From Thermosipho melanesiensis BI429 (lineage in GTDB: Bacteria; Thermotogota; Thermotogae; Thermotogales; Fervidobacteriaceae): a stretch of DNA of 64,000 nucleotides. The stretch lies in the NCBI RefSeq assembly GCF_000016905.1, contig NC_009616.1, positions 930,001-994,000 of the forward strand, written 5' to 3'. The notes under the pieces are model-generated. The model saw only the letters and a program-made list of their open reading frames with translations. It was not told where the DNA came from and made no database searches. Positions 24,939 to 32,601 of the stretch are shown piece after piece. Both the position numbers and the translations under genes were made by a program. Numbering within the stretch: the first letter of the stretch is position 1; each line of letters begins with the position of its first letter.

Positions 24939-26134
24939 AAAGATTTTTAATTGTTCTAGGAGTGGTTATTTCTTTGTTTGGCTTTGCAAATATTTTTCAG
25001 TTTTTGCCACAAGATTTTAACTCTTTGATTTATGTTCCAAATTTGTCAGAATTGTATGATGCAGCAAAAAAAACCAATAGTGTGGATATTTTTGTAAATC
25101 AAATTGGTTTTGAACAGATGATTTTTGGGGTTTTGGAACAGCAGTTGATGGTCAAAAACTATACGTTAGATGATGTGGATTTATTTAACGAATTGTTGAT
25201 TGCAGCAACTGTGGATGGGAGTGCTGTTATTGCCATTGGGCCGTCAAAAAATCCTGAAAAGATAAAAGAAATTTTTGAAACATTTTCTGGCCAGCCATTC
25301 CCAAGTGATATTATGGTAAAGGATGGTTATTTTATCTTTTCAAACTTACCGTTTGGTGGTAAATTACCTGAAAAAGTTAAACAAAATATCGATAAAGGAT
25401 ATTTAGCAGTAAGTTATATGAACTTGAATGATGATATAAAAATGGAAGGATTTGGTTATGTAAAGCTTGAGGGAAATACCTTGGTATTTCATAATGAGGA
25501 AATTCCAATGGATAAAAAAACAAAAGATTTTGTGTTAGATGTGAGTGAACAAAAAGGAAAAGATATACTAGCAGATAAGAATATTGGCGGAGATTTATTT
25601 TTGTTTATGAATAGAAAAATACCAGATACTTTGATGAGTATTTTTACTAATATTTCTGATGAATTTTTGAGAGAGTTAAGTGAATTGTTAGATAACTTTA
25701 GCGGAACATTTTATCTATCAGCAAATATATCCGATGTTATATTAAATTCTCTTTCTGGAATGGAGCAATCTAGTATTCCATTTTACGGTGTAGTGTATTA
25801 TAAGGATTTAACATGGGAAGATTTAGAAATAAGTAAATTTGAGAATGTAAATGGGGAAAAATATGGTGTTGAATACACGGAAGAAGGCACACCTGTATTA
25901 TATGTGAAATTATCCGACGATAAAGCTGTTTTTTATGGAGTAAGACCCGATCAATACGTTCCTGGTGATAGGTGTTTTATAGAACAAAATTACAGTGATG
26001 AATATATATTTGGATTATTTTTAAATTTAAGCCCCACTATATTTAACTTTATAGGAATAGATACCGAAGCATATTTAAAGGGGTATACCTACATAAAAGA
26101 TGAAAAAATTGTATTTGAAGGTATGTTAAAATAA
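24935..26134 (+). CDS. Secreted protein of unknown function, paralogue of the protein at 38224-39615
   Basis: The protein has 399 residues with a signal peptide (MKRFLIVLGVVISLFGFA), so it is exported. The mature start NIFQFLPQDFNSLIYVPN parallels NILNFVPFDYNLFIQFKD of the other protein, and both then have an 'iy...kk' helix and a 'FE..I...LE' stretch, so they look like paralogues of a DUF3352-type family (tentative). The rest alternates helix and strand. It is the last gene of the tatD-bamA-alaX run, overlaps alaX by four bases and is followed by a terminator. Confidence 0.65.
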   Translation: MKRFLIVLGVVISLFGFANIFQFLPQDFNSLIYVPNLSELYDAAKKTNSVDIFVNQIGFEQMIFGVLEQQLMVKNYTLDDVDLFNELLIAATVDGSAVIAIGPSKNPEKIKEIFETFSGQPFPSDIMVKDGYFIFSNLPFGGKLPEKVKQNIDKGYLAVSYMNLNDDIKMEGFGYVKLEGNTLVFHNEEIPMDKKTKDFVLDVSEQKGKDILADKNIGGDLFLFMNRKIPDTLMSIFTNISDEFLRELSELLDNFSGTFYLSANISDVILNSLSGMEQSSIPFYGVVYYKDLTWEDLEISKFENVNGEKYGVEYTEEGTPVLYVKLSDDKAVFYGVRPDQYVPGDRCFIEQNYSDEYIFGLFLNLSPTIFNFIGIDTEAYLKGYTYIKDEKIVFEGMLK

Positions 26135-26140
26135 TAATTC

Positions 26141-26165
26141 AAATCCCCCAATTGGGGGATTTTTA
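26141..26165 (+). terminator. Intrinsic terminator
   Basis: The perfect inverted repeat AAATCCCCCAA/TTGGGGGATTT at 26141-26162, followed by T residues, ends the run from tatD. The short loop (CAATTG region) keeps at least eight base pairs. Confidence 0.88.
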
Positions 26166-26177
26166 ATTTTCTTTTAA

Positions 26178-26186
26178 TGTTATAAT
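26178..26186 (+). promoter_or_regulatory. Extended -10 promoter for the RluA-family gene
   Basis: TGTTATAAT at 26178-26186 matches the extended -10 consensus TGnTATAAT exactly. No good -35 is present, as usual for this class. It lies 33 bases before the ATG. Confidence 0.65.
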
Positions 26187-26218
26187 AGTGATGTAGAATT
26201 CGAAAAAGAGGTGTAGTT

Positions 26219-27100
26219 ATGATAGTTAACGAAAACAATTACTATTCAAGACTAGATAAATTTCTTAGAAAACAACTTCAAAATATGCCTTTAAGTGCTA
26301 TATATAAGATTATAAGAAAAGGAAAGGTTCTAGTTAATGGAAAGAGAGTAAAAGAACCATCTTTTAGATTGGAGATAGGTGATGAAATAGAAATTAAAGA
26401 AGAAACTACAAAATATAACAGGGAAAAGAATAATCAAATAATTCCCATAAAGATGGATTTTGAAATTCTGTATGAAGATGAAAATTTGTTGATAATTAAT
26501 AAACCTGCGGGTATACCTATACATCCGGGAAAAGGAACGCATATAGCCACATTGATTGAAGGATTAATGTACTATGGAAAAGAGCATAACTTTACACCTT
26601 ACCTTGTTCATAGATTGGATAAGCATACCTCAGGGGTTTTTGTTGTAGCAAAGAACGTTAATACTGCAAGAGAATTAAATGAAATAATTTCTTCCAGAGC
26701 AGTTGAAAAGGTATACACTACTTTATGTGTGGGGGAAATGAAAAAAAGTGAAGTAATTAAAATTCCACTTGATGGAAAAAATGCAGTTACAATATATGAA
26801 AAGCAAAAACAATTTAAAAGTGGTTTGGGGTATTTTTCTTTACTTAGGGTGCAGATAAAAACAGGAAGAAAACATCAAATAAGAAAACATTTGAGTTTAA
26901 TAGGTCATCCAGTTATAGGTGATGATCTATATGGAGATAAAAAATTAAACAGAAAGTTTAAGCAAAAATACGCTTTAAAAAGATATTTTTTACACTGCAG
27001 TATGATGTTACTTTACTACAATGATAAAGAAATCAGGATCAATGCTCCGCTGCCAAACGATTTAAAAGACGTATTGAAAAATTTGAAAATGGAGGAATAG
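26219..27100 (+). CDS. RluA-family 23S rRNA pseudouridine synthase (RluD-like)
   Basis: The protein has 293 residues: an N-terminal S4 RNA-binding domain (RLDKFLRKQLQNMPLSAIYK, GKVLVNGKRVKEP) and a catalytic domain with HRLDKHTSGVFVVAKN, where Asp134 is the nucleophile that forms pseudouridine. NKPAGIPIHPG and KTGRKHQIRKHL are further family motifs. Organisation is that of RluC/RluD enzymes acting on 23S rRNA; which uridine is modified cannot be read from sequence. It is the first gene of the run to pyk. Confidence 0.92.
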   Translation: MIVNENNYYSRLDKFLRKQLQNMPLSAIYKIIRKGKVLVNGKRVKEPSFRLEIGDEIEIKEETTKYNREKNNQIIPIKMDFEILYEDENLLIINKPAGIPIHPGKGTHIATLIEGLMYYGKEHNFTPYLVHRLDKHTSGVFVVAKNVNTARELNEIISSRAVEKVYTTLCVGEMKKSEVIKIPLDGKNAVTIYEKQKQFKSGLGYFSLLRVQIKTGRKHQIRKHLSLIGHPVIGDDLYGDKKLNRKFKQKYALKRYFLHCSMMLLYYNDKEIRINAPLPNDLKDVLKNLKMEE

Positions 27101-27101
27101 A

Positions 27102-28319
27102 TTGAAAAAAATTATATCCATTGTCATTGTTTTATTTGCTTCTTTTTTGCTTTCTGAGAAAATATATATTAATACATTTGACAATACCATTATATTAAAT
27201 GGTAAAATTTATTCCTTTTTTGGAAAAGCTAATCCATTCAGGGGAAAAGTGGTAACATACTTTAGAAGTCCCAATGTGGAAGGTGTAAGTATTCCAGGAG
27301 ATCTACTTGTATTAGGGGATGGACAAACAGTTGGTGAGAGTGGCACCATAAAGGTATCCAGGGATGTTTTTGATACGTTGAAAACTATGTATGAACTTTC
27401 CAAAGACCTTCAATTTGTAATTGATGAATTTCCAATTGAAGTTTACGGAGATAAGATAGTTGTAAAAAAAATAACGCCTAAAGAAAAAGTTGAAGAATAT
27501 CTCAGATTATTTGTAAGAAAATTTGAACTTTCCGATTTGGAATTTTATCTTGGAGAGTATACTATTACCCCGCAACCTCCAAAGATAAACATAATTACGT
27601 TTTCTTTTCCAGATTTCGGTTTTTATATGGTAAATGTTGAGGATATAGGAAAAGTTCAAACAAAAGTTTACTTAGATGGTGAGTTATCTTTATCATTATC
27701 TTTTTTGCCTCCAGGAACGCATACTATTTTTGTTTATGCAAAAGATGCTCTTGATAATGAATCTTCTTTGACAAAATTGATATTTATTCCAAAGTCCAGG
27801 GTTACTTTTATAGAAAAAAAGGAAGAATATTACTCTCAAACAGAATTTGGAAAATTAACGTTTATTGGAAATAAAAATTTTTATCAGATAACTCCTTTAG
27901 ATGCCACTATTACGACGATATTTGTAAACGACACATTAGCTCCAAAGATTGAGTTAGGTATAAATAGGTTGTTTAACAATTATTACGAATTGAAGGTAAA
28001 GTGTTATGATTACAATAAAACAAAGACTATTGTAAAGGTAAACAATGAAGAAAAAAATGGTACTATTTTAAGGTTTAATTTTGGAAAAAATATATTGGCG
28101 ATTTATTGTGAAGATACGTTGAAAAATAATTCGTTGAAATTTAAAACAATTTGGGTTTATGATAATATGAAAAATTCACTTGAATTTTTTGATCAAAAAA
28201 GATGGTTTAATATAGGTGGAATAATGATAAAATCTCCTTTTATTAGGTCATGGATCAATCCTAATCAAAAAAGGAGGATATATGAAGATAGGAATTTTGT
28301 CATCAACATTTTTAAATAA
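27102..28319 (+). CDS. Exported protein of unknown function
   Basis: The protein has 405 residues with a TTG start after GGAGG. The signal peptide is MKKIISIVIVLFASFLLS; the rest has no further membrane helix. Residues about 195-235 (KVYLDGELSLSLSFLPPGTH...AKDALDNES) look like an Ig-like or fibronectin-like strand pattern. The segment FDNTIILN at 26-33 is identical to one in the envelope protein at 49861-50637. No catalytic motif is visible. The gene overlaps the following membrane protein by 38 bases. Confidence 0.55.
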   Translation: MKKIISIVIVLFASFLLSEKIYINTFDNTIILNGKIYSFFGKANPFRGKVVTYFRSPNVEGVSIPGDLLVLGDGQTVGESGTIKVSRDVFDTLKTMYELSKDLQFVIDEFPIEVYGDKIVVKKITPKEKVEEYLRLFVRKFELSDLEFYLGEYTITPQPPKINIITFSFPDFGFYMVNVEDIGKVQTKVYLDGELSLSLSFLPPGTHTIFVYAKDALDNESSLTKLIFIPKSRVTFIEKKEEYYSQTEFGKLTFIGNKNFYQITPLDATITTIFVNDTLAPKIELGINRLFNNYYELKVKCYDYNKTKTIVKVNNEEKNGTILRFNFGKNILAIYCEDTLKNNSLKFKTIWVYDNMKNSLEFFDQKRWFNIGGIMIKSPFIRSWINPNQKRRIYEDRNFVINIFK

Positions 28320-29559
28320 GATATTACCGTGGTTTATAATTCTAGCGTTGGTTTCTGTTTTTTTTAGGTTGCTTCCTGATCTTACGTTTATGGGAGTAAA
28401 AGTTGTTTTTGAAGATTCAAAAGAAGTATATTTTTTTGATGGAAAAATATTACCACCTAAAGATGCAAAGTATGTTATATTAAAAGACGCAACTGAAATT
28501 GTAATGGATGTAGATGAACTGAAAGGTAAAAAATTTGGGATATTGGAATTTAATATGTCATATTATGTTGCACAAAGCTTTGCGGAAAATTTAGATAATG
28601 TAATAAACGTGCATTATATAAAACCGGAAGAGTTGGAAAATTATAACAAAGATACACTTTTTAGAAGACTTTGGCGTTCTGTAATTGAAAGAAGCATAGA
28701 TCTCATTGTTTTACCGAAAACCCCTTTAACAATGAAAGTTGCGAGTACATTTGAAAAATATTTTGGAATTTCTGAACCAATTTCTTATATTCCAAAATTA
28801 GAAAAATTAAAGTATGTCTATTTAATAATACTAGTTGTGTTTGTCTTTCATTTTTTTCCATATGTGCTTTTTTTGATCCCTTTACTTTATTTTTCATATA
28901 GTTATTTTGTTTCTGCAGTGAGTATTGTTGGGACAATTTTTATCTTTAAGAGGTTAAATAATAATATATTGCGATTTTTTTCTTACTATTCTCTAGGTAT
29001 ATTTACCAATCTATCGTTATATGATTTCGAACATTTAAATAACATAAATGTATATCGTGGCGTGAAATTATCTTTAATTCTACTTCCTGCAATTTTGTTG
29101 ACAGAGTTAGTTATAACTCAAAAGAGTGAGTTTAAGAAACATATTAAGGTATTTTTGCCTATATTCACTATTTTTGGAATGTATTATATAATTAGAAGTG
29201 GAAATTATGGATTTGTGTTAAATTTTGAAAGGCATATAAGGGAAGTGTTGGAAAATGTTTTTATAATAAGACCTAGGACAAAGGAATTATTATTTTATCC
29301 GTTTTTATTCTTATCTACATATGTTGATAATATGTTTTATAAGAAAGTGTTTCAGTTGTTAGGAAGTATCGCACTTATATCTACTTTCAATACTTTTTGC
29401 CATATTAGAGCTCCAATGTTTATAAATGCCTACAGAGAATTGATAACACTATGTGTTTCCCTTATCGTTTTCTTTGCGATTTTTTCTATCATTAGATTGG
29501 AAAGGAGTGTTTTAAATGAGAAAAACGCGAATAGTATCCACAATAGGGCCAGCTACTGA
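28282..29559 (+). CDS. Polytopic membrane protein of unknown function
   Basis: The protein has 425 residues. One N-terminal transmembrane helix (about 13-30) is followed by a soluble domain of about 130 residues, then at least six further hydrophobic helices between residues 175 and 410 (for example YVYLIILVVFVFHFFPYVLF). I do not recognise the family. It starts inside the previous exported-protein gene (GGAGG before the ATG) and ends 44 bases inside pyk, so expression is probably coupled. A transport or envelope-biogenesis role is possible but unsupported. Confidence 0.55.
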   Translation: MKIGILSSTFLNKILPWFIILALVSVFFRLLPDLTFMGVKVVFEDSKEVYFFDGKILPPKDAKYVILKDATEIVMDVDELKGKKFGILEFNMSYYVAQSFAENLDNVINVHYIKPEELENYNKDTLFRRLWRSVIERSIDLIVLPKTPLTMKVASTFEKYFGISEPISYIPKLEKLKYVYLIILVVFVFHFFPYVLFLIPLLYFSYSYFVSAVSIVGTIFIFKRLNNNILRFFSYYSLGIFTNLSLYDFEHLNNINVYRGVKLSLILLPAILLTELVITQKSEFKKHIKVFLPIFTIFGMYYIIRSGNYGFVLNFERHIREVLENVFIIRPRTKELLFYPFLFLSTYVDNMFYKKVFQLLGSIALISTFNTFCHIRAPMFINAYRELITLCVSLIVFFAIFSIIRLERSVLNEKNANSIHNRASY

Positions 29560-30928
29560 ATCTGAGGAAATGCTTGAAAAACTTATTAAAGCAGGAGTTA
29601 ATGTATTTAGATTAAATTCTTCTCATGATGATTTAGAAACACACAGAATTAGAATTAAAAGGTTAAAGAAACTTAGGGAAAAATTAAATGCGGTTTTTGC
29701 AATATTAATTGATTTGTCAGGACCAAAGATTAGGACGGGAAAATTGAAAAAGGAATATATTACATTAAAAGAAGATAGTATCATTGAAATTACAACGGAA
29801 GATGTACTAGGAGATGAAAAAGTCCTATCTGTAAATTACATGAGATTTCCATTTGAAGTAAAAAAAGGGGATAAAGTTTTGATTAATGATGGTGCAATTG
29901 AACTGGAGGTTTTGGGAACAAAAGATAATATAGTAGAGGCCAAAGTAGTTAGAGGGGGTAAAATAACTCACCATAGAGGTGTTAACCTTCCAGGTGTTGA
30001 TTTATCAATATCTGCAATAACTGAAAAAGATAAGGAATTCATAAGACTTGCTATAGAAGAGAATATAGATTTTATTGCACTTTCTTTTGTTAGAAAACCA
30101 GAAGATGTTAAACTTGCAAAGTCTTTAAGTAATGGAATACCAATTATTGCAAAAATTGAAACAGCACAAGCTTTGGAATATTTACAAGAAATTATATTAG
30201 AATCAGATGGGGTTATGGTAGCAAGGGGAGATTTAGGTGTCGAAATACCTCTTTCTAAGGTTCCAATTGTTCAAAAGCAGATTATTGAAATAGCAAATAG
30301 ATTTGCAAAACCAGTTATTACAGCAACTCAAATGCTTGAAAGTATGATAAAAAAACCAACACCAACAAGGGCAGAAGTATCTGATATTGCCAATGCAATA
30401 CTTGATGGGACAGATGCTATAATGCTTTCTGCGGAAACTTCCATTGGAAATTATCCAATAGAGGCGGTAAATGTAATGAATGAGGTTGCTCAAAATACGG
30501 AAAAGTTTATACTTGATTACGAATCTATAGAATTAGAATGGATAAGAAGCTATTATATTTCTGAGGATATAGAAGCGGCAATATCACATGCGGTTTACAA
30601 TTTATCAAAAGATGTTGATGCCAGGCTTATAATAACCGCAACGGGTACTGGTAGAACGGCTATAAACGTTGCGAGATTAAGACCAAGTGTTCCAATAATG
30701 GCTGCCACTCCAAATGTTTCTACGCTATACAAATTAAGTCTTGTATGGGGGGTAATGCCTGTACTTATTAACCAAACTCTCTCCACGGATGAAATGATTA
30801 ACGAAGTAATGAAAAAAGCAAAAGAATTAGATTTGGCTAAGAAAGGGAATAGAGTAATAATTACTGCGGGTATTCCTTGGGGGAAACCAGGCACAACAAA
30901 TACTTTACAAATTCAGGAAATTATTTAG
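29516..30928 (+). CDS. pyk: Pyruvate kinase
   Basis: The protein has 470 residues. The active-site signature IIAKIETAQALEYLQEIILE is followed by SDGVMVARGDLGVEIP; the N-terminal RKTRIVSTIGPATES and the Mg/K-site region IDLSGPKIRTG are intact. It converts phosphoenolpyruvate and ADP to pyruvate and ATP, the last step of glycolysis. Length corresponds to the standard enzyme without the extra C-terminal PEP-utilising domain of some Firmicutes. It overlaps the end of the upstream membrane-protein gene; no hairpin terminator follows. Confidence 0.96.
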   Translation: MRKTRIVSTIGPATESEEMLEKLIKAGVNVFRLNSSHDDLETHRIRIKRLKKLREKLNAVFAILIDLSGPKIRTGKLKKEYITLKEDSIIEITTEDVLGDEKVLSVNYMRFPFEVKKGDKVLINDGAIELEVLGTKDNIVEAKVVRGGKITHHRGVNLPGVDLSISAITEKDKEFIRLAIEENIDFIALSFVRKPEDVKLAKSLSNGIPIIAKIETAQALEYLQEIILESDGVMVARGDLGVEIPLSKVPIVQKQIIEIANRFAKPVITATQMLESMIKKPTPTRAEVSDIANAILDGTDAIMLSAETSIGNYPIEAVNVMNEVAQNTEKFILDYESIELEWIRSYYISEDIEAAISHAVYNLSKDVDARLIITATGTGRTAINVARLRPSVPIMAATPNVSTLYKLSLVWGVMPVLINQTLSTDEMINEVMKKAKELDLAKKGNRVIITAGIPWGKPGTTNTLQIQEII

Positions 30929-30972
30929 TAAGTGATATATGTGTAAAAGATTTTTAAAAAATACTATATGTA

Positions 30973-31000
30973 TTGACAATTAATTCATTTGTGTTAATAT
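30973..31000 (+). promoter_or_regulatory. Promoter of the tRNA-Glu/Arg/Lys (and probably infC) unit
   Basis: A perfect -35 TTGACA (30973-30978) is followed 16 bases later by TAATAT (30995-31000), preceded by TG (extended -10). The tRNA begins 17 bases further on. No comparable promoter is visible between the tRNAs and infC. Confidence 0.8.
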
Positions 31001-31017
31001 ATTTAAGTGTGAAGTGT

Positions 31018-31092
31018 GGCCCCATAGGATAACGGCTAGTCCATCGGATTCTCAGTCCGAAGGTCGGGGTTCGATTCCCCGTGGGGCTGCCA
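31018..31092 (+). tRNA. tRNA-Glu (CTC)
   Basis: A 75-nt cloverleaf: acceptor GGCCCCA/TGGGGCT (one G-U pair), D arm, anticodon stem TCGGA/TCCGA with loop TTCTCAG (anticodon CTC), T arm with GGTTCGATTCC, and encoded CCA. Confidence 0.95.
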
Positions 31093-31095
31093 GAA

Positions 31096-31170
31096 GCCCC
31101 AGTAGTTCAACGGATAGAACGGCGGATTCCTAATCCGCAAATGGGGGTTCGATTCCTCCCTGGGGCACCA
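31096..31170 (+). tRNA. tRNA-Arg (CCT)
   Basis: A 75-nt cloverleaf: acceptor GCCCCAG/CTGGGGC, anticodon stem GCGGA/TCCGC with loop TTCCTAA (anticodon CCT, reads AGG), T loop TTCGATT and encoded CCA. Only three bases separate it from tRNA-Glu. Confidence 0.95.
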
Positions 31171-31177
31171 CGAAAGA

Positions 31178-31253
31178 GGGCCGTTAGCTCAACAGGTAGA
31201 GCACCTGACTCTTAATCAGGGGGCTGTGGGTTCGAGTCCCACACGGCCCACCA
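31178..31253 (+). tRNA. tRNA-Lys (CTT)
   Basis: A 76-nt cloverleaf: acceptor GGGCCGT/ACGGCCC, anticodon stem CCTGA/TCAGG with loop CTCTTAA (anticodon CTT, reads AAG), T loop TTCGAGT and encoded CCA. It is directly followed by the infC leader. Confidence 0.95.
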
Positions 31254-31399
31254 GGATGTTTTGAAGAGGAAGCGCCCGCTTCCCACCCCAAGCAAAAGTG
31301 CGAAGGGGTAGATAGAGCAGGAAATTATATTTGAGGTTAGAAGGAAAATATATGTCGGCGGGCGTTTTTACTCGCCGATAATTTTTTTAGGAGGGATGT
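31254..31399 (+). promoter_or_regulatory. Structured leader of infC-rpmI-rplT with terminator/antiterminator choice
   Basis: Hairpin GGAAGC/GCTTCC (around 31268-31283) and stem-loop CCCC...GGGG with an inner GCA/TGC helix (31285-31308) are followed by TCGGCG (31355-31360) pairing with CGCCGA (31373-31378) and then seven T (31382-31388), a terminator-like hairpin. CGCCCGC (31273-31279) is fully complementary to GCGGGCG (31358-31364), so a long-range helix could replace the terminator. Leader control of infC-rpmI-rplT operons by L20 or attenuation is known; this mechanism is inferred. Confidence 0.65.
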
Positions 31400-31909
31400 A
31401 TTATCGATAAGATTATAAAAAATGAAGAGATTAAGGCATCTGAGGTAAGGGTAGTAGGGCAGGATGGAAAACAACTTGGAATAATGCCGATTGATAAGGC
31501 ACTTGAGCTTGCCTACTCGCAAAAACTAGACCTTATTTTAGTTGCTCCGAATGCAAAACCACCTGTTGCTAAAATAATGGATTATGGAAAGTATAAATAT
31601 GAGCTTTCAAAGAAAGAGAAAAAAGCAAAGAAAAATCAAAAAATAATCGAAGTTAAACAGATGAAGTTTAGAATAAAGATAGATGAACATGATTATCAAA
31701 CTAAGGTAAAACATATAAAGAGGTTTATTGAGTCCGGAAACAAAGTAAGAGTTGTAATAATGTTTAGGGGAAGAGAACTTGCCTTTGCGGATAAAGGAAA
31801 AGAAATCCTAGATAGAATAAAAGAAGATTTAAGAGATATTGCAGTTGTAGAAAAGCAACCAAAATTAGAAGGAAGAGACATGTGGATGATGTTAAAACCT
31901 AAAAATTGA
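31400..31909 (+). CDS. infC: Translation initiation factor IF-3, non-AUG start
   Basis: About 169 residues. The in-frame sequence upstream of the first ATG (31484) encodes conserved IF-3 residues (KIIKNEEIKASEVRVVG), so that ATG is internal. The frame opens after TAG at 31388-31390, and the only plausible starts are ATT at 31400 or ATC at 31403, just after AGGAGGG. AUU starts are a known feature of infC in other bacteria, allowing IF-3 to repress its own translation. IF-3 prevents subunit joining and checks start codons. The C-terminal domain (FRIKIDEHDYQTKVKHIKRF) is intact. The start is eight to eleven bases from the attenuator T tract. Confidence 0.92.
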   Translation: MIDKIIKNEEIKASEVRVVGQDGKQLGIMPIDKALELAYSQKLDLILVAPNAKPPVAKIMDYGKYKYELSKKEKKAKKNQKIIEVKQMKFRIKIDEHDYQTKVKHIKRFIESGNKVRVVIMFRGRELAFADKGKEILDRIKEDLRDIAVVEKQPKLEGRDMWMMLKPKN

Positions 31910-31920
31910 GGAGGGAAAAT

Positions 31921-32124
31921 ATGGCAAAAAATAAGATGAAAACTCACAAATCTGCCGCAAAAAGATTTCGAGTTACAAAAAACGGAAAGATTATTAGAAG
32001 ACACGCATATGCTTGGCATAAAACCGGTAAAAAAAGAAGATCTACTTTGAGAAAATTGAAGTTAGAAACAGAAGTTTCCGCAGTTGATAAAGATAGAGTT
32101 TTGAGGCTTTTAGGTAAAAAATAA
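31921..32124 (+). CDS. rpmI: 50S ribosomal protein L35
   Basis: The protein has 67 residues: MAKNKMKTHKSAAKRFRVTK is the conserved L35 N-terminus, followed by a highly basic chain. GAGGAGGG lies just upstream of the ATG at 31921; an earlier in-frame ATG at 31906 overlaps the infC end and lacks a site. It is second in infC-rpmI-rplT. Confidence 0.95.
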   Translation: MAKNKMKTHKSAAKRFRVTKNGKIIRRHAYAWHKTGKKRRSTLRKLKLETEVSAVDKDRVLRLLGKK

Positions 32125-32151
32125 AAAAGGACTTGAAGGGAGGATATAGAG

Positions 32152-32508
32152 ATGCGTGTAAAAAATGCAGTTAATGCAAAGAAAAAAAGAAAAAAAATAA
32201 TGAAAGCGGTAAAAGGATATCGTGGAGCATTAAGTAGAAGATACAGACTAGCAAAACAAGCATATATAAAGGCAAAAAAACATGCGTATGTGGGTAGAAA
32301 ACTCAAGAAAAGAGATTATAGAAAACTTTGGATTACAAGAATAAATATTGCAGCACGTAATGAAGGGTTGAAATACAACGAACTTATTCACGGTCTAAAG
32401 ATTTCTGGAATTAATATTAATAGAAAGATGTTGGCTGAACTTGCTGTTAATGATCCCGAATCTTTCAAAGAATATGTGAATATTGCTAAACAAGCAATTG
32501 GAAAATAA
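32152..32508 (+). CDS. rplT: 50S ribosomal protein L20
   Basis: The protein has 118 residues, normal L20 length. The basic N-terminal tail (RVKNAVNAKKKRKKIMKAVK) and the RNA-binding domain with LWITRINIAARNEG are intact. L20 is an early 23S assembly protein and commonly represses its own operon by binding the leader mRNA, which may be what the structured leader ahead of infC is for. GGGAGG precedes the ATG. Confidence 0.96.
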   Translation: MRVKNAVNAKKKRKKIMKAVKGYRGALSRRYRLAKQAYIKAKKHAYVGRKLKKRDYRKLWITRINIAARNEGLKYNELIHGLKISGININRKMLAELAVNDPESFKEYVNIAKQAIGK

Positions 32509-32601
32509 AACCACTCACTCTTCTGGATTCCCACCTCGGTGCCGAAATGGTCGGATGGGTTTGAAGGAAGGGGAGGTAAAACCAAATAGGAGGTGGCGTT
32601 T
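32509..32601 (+). promoter_or_regulatory. rpsB leader with possible Shine-Dalgarno sequestration
   Basis: CCACCTC (32531-32537) is exactly complementary to GAGGTGG (32590-32596), which contains the rpsB ribosome-binding site. A second GAGGT at 32573-32577 competes for the same CCACCTC arm. This gives two alternative folds, one hiding and one freeing the site. S2 autoregulation is known elsewhere; the mechanism here is inferred. Confidence 0.5.

Noticed and set aside
31484-31909. IF-3 starting at the first ATG (141 residues)
   Set aside because: This drops conserved N-terminal IF-3 residues that are encoded in frame upstream; a non-AUG start next to AGGAGGG fits better.
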